DNA of 29,869 bases from a virus. Below are positions 27,301 through 29,869 of the stretch, piece after piece. Where the stretch lies: the IMG/VR virus record IMGVR_UViG_3300017734_000051, positions 1 through 29,869 of that record. The stretch is one strand, 5' to 3'. The notes below the pieces were generated by a model. It saw nothing but the letters and a program-made list of their open reading frames with translations, was not told the DNA's origin and did not search any database. The position numbers were made by a program, and so were the translations under genes. Position 1 is the first letter of the stretch. Each line of letters begins with the position of its first letter.

Positions 27301-29144
27301 GTTGGGGTAGTGATATTGTTGCGGGAAACACTGTTATCCAAGACAACTCAAATGCATCTGGCAACTTTGTGATGGGTCTTGGCATTGCTACTGGCACGAT
27401 GGCAGTAACCAATGCAGGTCTCGGACTCACACCTTCTAGTGGATTCTTCCAATATAACAATGTCCCACTAACCAAACTAACTGGTAGAGGTGAAAATGCA
27501 ACTGCAAATATCCATATAAACAATGGTGTTGCAGCTGGTGCCACAATCTCAGATGGTGGTAATGGATTCAAAGTTGGTGATGTTCTAACTGCTACTATTG
27601 GTGGTGGAGTTGGTAGAAATCTACAACTTTCAATAACTGGTACTTATGGTATTAGTGAACTTATTCTCGATCAGGTTCAGGGTAACTTCATCGTTGGTGG
27701 TGGAAATACTTTGAGATACATCAATTCTAGTGGTGTAACTACCGAATTCACTGATCAAGGATCTACAGATATTCTAACCTCACCAAGAATAGTAACCGAT
27801 GGATTACATATTAAGGTTAACCATCTAAACCATGGTATGCACTCAGATACAAATAATGTTGTTGTTGATGGTGTTTCTTCTGATATTCCTGTCGTAAGAC
27901 TAGAAGGTGATTATCTACTCAGTTCAACAGATGATCTTATTGTTTCAAATGCTTCTGACTTTGAGAACTTTGAAGGTGTTGGTGTTGGAACCACAAACCC
28001 AGGTTACGTTAAAATTGAAGATGAAATTATTTCCTATACTTCAGTAATTGGTAATAGTCTTGGTGGTATTATAAGACGTGTTGACTCCACATTCGGTGGT
28101 GCATATGAGGATCAATCTATTGTTGAAAAATATGAGGTTGCTGGTATTTCTCTCAGGAGAATCAACAAGTCTCACTCACTACAAGATGCAACTATCACCG
28201 AGGATATTGGTCTAGATCATTATACTTTGAAGGTTGATACTTCATCGGATGGTATTGATAGATCATCTTCAACATCATTCCCAGCACTATACTCAAATGA
28301 GTCCAAGTCTACTGGTGGTGAGAGTGCAACTGCTACACAGAATATTCATTATGAAATCATGAAACCTATTGTTCAGTCAATAGTTCTACAAAAAACTAAT
28401 TTGACTTCAAGAGTAAGAACAGTTACTTCAACTAGCATTGGTGGTAATGAGGTTTCATTCTTAGATTCTGGTTATCAATCAATTAATCTAGAAGATGATA
28501 ATTATTTCGATACACCACGAATGATTGCATCTAAAGCAAATGCTGATGCTTTACTAACAACACTTCCAGGAAATAGATCATTTGAACTTGAACTCAATAT
28601 GACTTCATTTGATCCCAGACTATCACCAGTGGTTGACTTGGATAGAATTGGTTCTATCTTTGTTTCCAATAGAATTAATAGTGTAGTTACTGATTTTGTA
28701 ACTGATCCACGTGTAGCAACTGTTCAGGATGATCCTAGTGCATTCCTATATGCAACTAAACCAATTGGTTTAGAAATTCCAGCAACTAATATTAAGTTGA
28801 TGTGTTCTGCATATATTAATAACTTCTCCGATATTAGAGCATTTTATGCATTGACTAATGATCCATCAGAATCATTGATTTATTATCCATTCCCAGGTTA
28901 TGATAACTTACTAGAAAGTGGTCAAGTAATTGATCCTGCTAAGAACAGTGGTAGATCTGATAAGTTGGTTGTACCAACAGATAATAAAGGATTCCAATCC
29001 ACATCACTAACATTTAAGGATTACTCCTTTACTATTGAAAATCTACCGTCATTCAAGTTCTTCAGTATAAAACTAGTTGGAACATCAACCAACCAATGCT
29101 ACCCACCAAGAGTTCGTGACCTAAGAGCAATCGCATTCGCATAA
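21345..29144 (+). CDS. Giant baseplate/fibre structural protein, DUF4815-type, 2599 aa
   Basis: The N-terminus (FPYFDDFDESNNFHKVLFKPGQPVQARELTTLQ pattern, residues 9-41) marks the DUF4815-type domain of cyanophage fibre and baseplate proteins. In order, one sees a long beta-rich region; a coiled-coil-like DIALLEKRIANLEYYTQ (about 1106-1122); a Thr/Arg-rich stretch near 1330-1385; MRARNIEIITKGMKPHTRLY (from 1407); the Pro/Arg tract (1666-1777); then DPIAQSFMIG (from 1778) with a conserved block ending near FTLWVSRLGEVD; an NGG-type module pair (about 2019-2076); an IEDEIISY module (about 2221-2228); and a conserved C-terminus. By position it replaces gp9/gp10 of T4 and probably anchors or forms fibres, but the exact role is unproven. 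It follows gp8 by six bases. Confidence 0.85.
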   Translation: MPQLTNLNTFPYFDDFDESNNFHKVLFKPGQPVQARELTTLQSIIQNQVEQFGNHVFKEGSVVIPGSLVVSADQISLELARTFNGLDITQYLSSLVGKIIVGADSGVKAKVEGYQNTHIIVSLIEGGTDNEQQEFEVDEDIFVQESIPLTDAEITSFSAGSSVATVKQFDEGCIAKITEGVFFLRGYFVKVSEQFLIVSTTEPEPSFTLGFEVEEDFISSYDDESLYDNSQGFVNFAAPGADRLKISAKMSAIIDGDEIPQNFVELAKIVNGSIASSKVENPEYNVLGDELARRTFDESGNYYVKPFTLEVKNSLQDFKGSNGIYAENETTQSGETPRDDLAVYQLSAGKAYVQGYEVNIPSGASLDILKPRTTKEFKSQAVEYATGSTLRLNNVYGAPKIGLSTTYTISLRSERVGAAATIAAGKEIGLARVYDYALETGSYDAANPLTNSWDLTLFDVVSFTDLNLNQNLTSQQIPTFIKGKSSGAVGYLRYEATNTGIITAYNVTGNFTKGEELIFNGEDSDRIVLSSTNYGISNIKSIHGEIGITTFSGDVRQTSVLELGACTFSGGGVTVEQADREFTKDFVVGDLISFKKSGDTLSTLNRVTVVTTDNLTVEAIQAVSGVHNGALFGNGEVNVTKVTTQLGDNGSDTLYTPLPKENVANVVLTNSSITIRKTFNEPIVADATGGRLTILPADLETGETFLPFDEERYIVVNSDGQTEALTEDKITITSGSRELIIKGLSVLGSATVVATLKKNSIKAQNKIRNRVKTILVDKSSLEGSGVGATTLNDGLTYGNYPYGTRVQDNEICLLEPDVTKIHAIYESSTTGTPQLPRLTLSDVSSFNGSVEDALNGEEIIGSESNCVAVLVNKVTSSTAEVVYVNGKKFNIGEEITFKESSITATISLVVDGDNDITSKYTFNNSTKSTIYDYSRIARKENTKPPTKKVTVVYEYASIDSSDTGTLVTANSYENFDYSNISTINGLRQSDIIDIRPKVKTYSVSEGVRSPFEFLGRSFDSSQNNNLNVLASDESVELDYSIYLGRIDRIYLDKSKSFQVVQGTPEESPEAPVPLDNSMEVAVVTYPPYLTDVSDAKISLLDHKRYRMQDIALLEKRIANLEYYTQLSLLETNTANLEIKDSDGATRFKSGFYVDNFTSTTNQIKLGAKNAIDPENNELRPSSYTTELDLLLGSTASTGINGVVDPTSDIRFAQDLIGENIRRSTIDPNGSAGTDGMGVITLDYEELVEEEQLTATRVVNAAPYFVDFYTGQVTLNPSSDIWIEQARIETQTIEGLLGGITQTNITATPADLDPQAGWSPTLWGGWNKNWTGRTTTRRTVTGTDRQTLPGGRGTRAGSVTARSSATVQTVTRTGTATQQGFSQRIQTVPGNNISLGDKLVSSDVSSFMRARNIEIITKGMKPHTRLYAFFGSTRVTNYCVPKLLEIEMISGTFNVGETVVSGGANSLRPGVTQDLPYISFRVADSHHRTGPYNDPQDVYTVNPYTREEMPDLYSTTSTILNVDLASMALAPSGEYFGYISEGMILQGRNSGARARITTQRLTSDNVGMMQASFYIPNPNAAGAPKFRVGNVTLKVGDADTLDPIEGVSYTGGEKDFFSQGTINNVQGQVISTRNAEVVNAYTQQSRPIRRTRETLVDMSIDVDVTLPQPVPIPRPQPQPRPQPRPRPQPRPTPNPSPRPRPRPVPNPTPNPRPAPRPRPNPRPRPQPRPRPRPRPQPRPRPRPRPRPRPRPRPRPRPRPRPRPRRRPRPRPRRRRRRRDPIAQSFMIGSQADPTGIFATSVDLFFRTTSTTGQTCFVELRPMVNGIPSAETIYPMSQVILTGEQVQVSEDASVPTTITFPAPVYLEGNKEHCVVVGSNATDFTLWVSRLGEVDVASLALPESQQIPITKQSSLGSMFKSQNGSTWTPSQYEDLKFRLNRANFISEGNVSFFNPDLSSGNRQVATLKKDSLEMNSRRIIVGLGTTARSWGSDIVAGNTVIQDNSNASGNFVMGLGIATGTMAVTNAGLGLTPSSGFFQYNNVPLTKLTGRGENATANIHINNGVAAGATISDGGNGFKVGDVLTATIGGGVGRNLQLSITGTYGISELILDQVQGNFIVGGGNTLRYINSSGVTTEFTDQGSTDILTSPRIVTDGLHIKVNHLNHGMHSDTNNVVVDGVSSDIPVVRLEGDYLLSSTDDLIVSNASDFENFEGVGVGTTNPGYVKIEDEIISYTSVIGNSLGGIIRRVDSTFGGAYEDQSIVEKYEVAGISLRRINKSHSLQDATITEDIGLDHYTLKVDTSSDGIDRSSSTSFPALYSNESKSTGGESATATQNIHYEIMKPIVQSIVLQKTNLTSRVRTVTSTSIGGNEVSFLDSGYQSINLEDDNYFDTPRMIASKANADALLTTLPGNRSFELELNMTSFDPRLSPVVDLDRIGSIFVSNRINSVVTDFVTDPRVATVQDDPSAFLYATKPIGLEIPATNIKLMCSAYINNFSDIRAFYALTNDPSESLIYYPFPGYDNLLESGQVIDPAKNSGRSDKLVVPTDNKGFQSTSLTFKDYSFTIENLPSFKFFSIKLVGTSTNQCYPPRVRDLRAIAFA
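26340..26675 (+). repeat. Pro-X / Pro-Arg tract (residues 1666-1777)
   Basis: Proline occupies every second residue for 48 consecutive dipeptides (26340-26627); the partner is Gln, Val, Ile, Arg, Thr, Asn, Ser or Ala at first, then increasingly Arg, and the last 13 dipeptides are all Pro-Arg. It ends PRRRPRPRPRRRRRRR just before DPIAQSF. Synonymous codons are mixed (CCA/CCT; AGA/CGT/AGG), and a 25-base DNA repeat occurs at 26568-26592 and 26610-26634, a 42-base period. Alternating proline favours an extended rod, and the arginines give a very high positive charge. Confidence 0.95.
27399..27572 (+). repeat. NGG-type module pair in the 2599-aa protein
   Basis: MAVTNAGLGLTPSSGFF and ATISDGGNGFKVGD form a pair like those in gp7, with the same beta-turn-Gly layout and about 100 bases between them. 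A single copy (DSVTISNGGSGY) also lies in gp8 at 20528-20570. Confidence 0.55.
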
Positions 29145-29145
29145 C

Positions 29146-29364
29146 ATGTACCTAAAAGTAGAAAACCATTCAAATCTATATCGTGATCCAGCATCGAATG
29201 CAATTGTCAATACCAACATGACAGAATATCAAAATCATATGAACTCCCTCAAACATAAAAAGAGGGAGTTGAAAAGAATGGAAAAACTTGAAGATGATGT
29301 AAAATCCGTCAAGGATGATCTCAAAGAAATTAAGGATCTTCTCAAATGTCTAATCAAAGAATAA
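29146..29364 (+). CDS. Small coiled-coil protein, 72 aa, virion-cluster associated
   Basis: The protein starts MYLKVENHSNLYRDPASNAI and becomes a charged helix from about residue 35, with heptad-like Leu/Val/Ile spacing in LEDDVKSVKDDLKEIKDLL (48-66). Small proteins of this layout (short VEN/VDG..NLYRD head plus coiled coil) are common beside cyanophage structural genes. It starts two bases after the preceding stop and overlaps the next gene by 19 bases, so the three genes are tightly coupled. The head could bind a virion partner while the helix trimerises, but no function is known. A strong hairpin lies inside the gene at 29242-29270. Confidence 0.75.
   Translation: MYLKVENHSNLYRDPASNAIVNTNMTEYQNHMNSLKHKKRELKRMEKLEDDVKSVKDDLKEIKDLLKCLIKE
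29242..29270 (+). other. Perfect 9-bp intragenic hairpin
   Basis: AACTCCCTC (29242-29250) pairs perfectly with GAGGGAGTT (29262-29270) around an 11-base A-rich loop, inside the 72-aa gene. No T run follows on either strand, so it is not a standard terminator. It could affect mRNA processing or stability. Confidence 0.6.
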
Positions 29365-29732
29365 CATTTAATCCAGATGTTAATGCACCATATGGTGTAA
29401 ATTTTTCAATTTATCCAGGTTCAGACTTAAAAGTAAATTTCACTACTTATGATATGAGTAGTGGAAGATATAACTTTGATGGTTGGACAGGTTCTGCCCA
29501 AATGACAAAAAGTGTGGCAATCGGTTCAACCATGTATGCTCATGGAACATTTGATTTTAGTTTTACAAGTGCCTCTACTGGACAATTTAAAATTGCAATG
29601 GGTGCAACAGATACTAGATCACTAACCTCTGGAAGATATTACTATGATGTATTAGTAAGTTCTGGAACAACAACATATAGAATTATAGATGGAAATATCC
29701 TAGTACAACCAGGTATTTCTTCTTCTCCCTAA
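29346..29732 (+). CDS. Probable virion structural protein, beta-sandwich type, 128 aa
   Basis: The protein reads as one beta-rich domain: N-terminal FNPDVNAPYGVNFSIYPGSD (residues 8-27), central NFDGWTGSAQMTKSVA, then STGQFKIAMGATDTRSLTSG and a closing strand pair RYYYDVLVSSG ... RIIDGNILVQPGIS. This arrangement (..NF.iypGsd..., G.f.i....t..l..GrYyYDV, ..viDG.v.V.P) resembles the small N-terminal domain of phage baseplate or fibre accessory proteins such as BppU-like ones. There is no membrane segment or active-site motif. Its ATG lies within the previous gene (19-base overlap), and its stop overlaps the late-type box for the next gene. Confidence 0.7.
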   Translation: MSNQRITFNPDVNAPYGVNFSIYPGSDLKVNFTTYDMSSGRYNFDGWTGSAQMTKSVAIGSTMYAHGTFDFSFTSASTGQFKIAMGATDTRSLTSGRYYYDVLVSSGTTTYRIIDGNILVQPGISSSP

Positions 29733-29735
29733 ATA
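29729..29735 (+). promoter_or_regulatory. Late-promoter-like box CTAAATA
   Basis: CTAAATA contains the TAA stop of the 128-aa gene (29730-29732) and lies 18 bases before the ATG at 29754, the same stop-overlapping layout as at 2648 and 17967. Confidence 0.5.
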
Positions 29736-29753
29736 ATTTTAAACTATAATAAA

Positions 29754-29869
29754 ATGGCACAACCATCATCTAGACAAGATCTAATTAATTATGTCAAGAG
29801 ACAATTAGGTGCTCCTGTTCTAGAAATCAATGTTGCTGATGAGCAGATTGATGATCTAGTTGATGATGC
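29754..29869 (+). CDS. Start of a cyanophage virion-cluster gene (partial)
   Basis: The open frame from ATG at 29754 runs off the window end. The visible N-terminus, MAQPSSRQDLINYVKRQLGA followed by PVLEINVADEQIDDLVDD, matches a conserved cyanophage virion-cluster protein that I recall starting 'MAQPS.R..LI.Y..RQLGAPVLEINV'. It is usually annotated as a structural or hypothetical protein. The first third looks helical and acidic. A late-type box precedes it. Confidence 0.75.
   Translation, partial: MAQPSSRQDLINYVKRQLGAPVLEINVADEQIDDLVDD

Noticed and set aside
27125-27571. 148-aa - strand open frame
   Set aside because: It is antisense to conserved sequence of the 2599-aa protein, has a low-complexity composition, and has no promoter or ribosome site of its own.

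Overview
This window looks like part of the late virion-gene cluster of a T4-like marine cyanophage (a myovirus of Synechococcus or Prochlorococcus). The evidence is a baseplate series recognisable as gp25, gp6, a gp7-type giant protein and gp8, the YHYH/'GWAYDGNPIYGPYGF' signature typical of cyanophage gp7, very AT-rich coding sequence, and T4-late-type boxes (TATAAATA and CTAAATA/NATAAATA variants) at gene junctions. Every supported gene is on the + strand. No tRNA, CRISPR array, insertion sequence or integrase was seen.

Layout. Positions 1-1980 hold small accessory genes: the tail of an unidentified gene, a 30-aa and a 63-aa protein, a GT-A-type glycosyltransferase overlapping a 54-aa acidic protein and followed by a good terminator, and then a 50-aa very basic protein with its own near-consensus sigma-70 promoter (TTTACA-17-TATAAT) and its own hairpin terminator. 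From 1981 the virion genes begin: a conserved 224-aa protein, gp25 (2684-3085), gp6 (3086-5029) and a 4123-aa gp7-like protein (5042-17413) that fills about 41% of the window. Between gp7 and gp8 sit a 2OG-Fe(II) oxygenase (17424-17975) and a repeat-containing tail fibre (17998-19719). gp8 follows (19770-21338), then a 2599-aa DUF4815-type baseplate/fibre protein (21345-29144) with an extraordinary Pro-X/Pro-Arg tract, a 72-aa coiled-coil protein, a 128-aa beta-rich probable structural protein, and the start of another virion gene.

How the parts work together. gp25, gp6, gp7 and gp8 are wedge components of a T4-type contractile-tail baseplate. The fibre protein and the 2599-aa protein probably decorate the baseplate and reach the host surface. 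The giant proteins are built from recurring small beta modules ('nGGsGY', 'NHGF..GE..Y..YYV', 'IDDEI..Y') that also occur in neighbouring genes, so module shuffling seems to have made them. The late region appears to be read as short units, because late-promoter boxes often overlap the stop codon of the preceding gene.

The most interesting signals are: (i) a 112-residue Pro/Arg tract with proline at every second residue for 48 consecutive dipeptides, ending in seven arginines; (ii) a 2OG-Fe(II) oxygenase and a glycosyltransferase in the same region, which makes hydroxylation and perhaps glycosylation of that proline tract a testable but unproven idea; (iii) the compact early-promoter/terminator/late-promoter arrangement around the 50-aa basic protein; and (iv) the internal domain duplications of the giant gp7.
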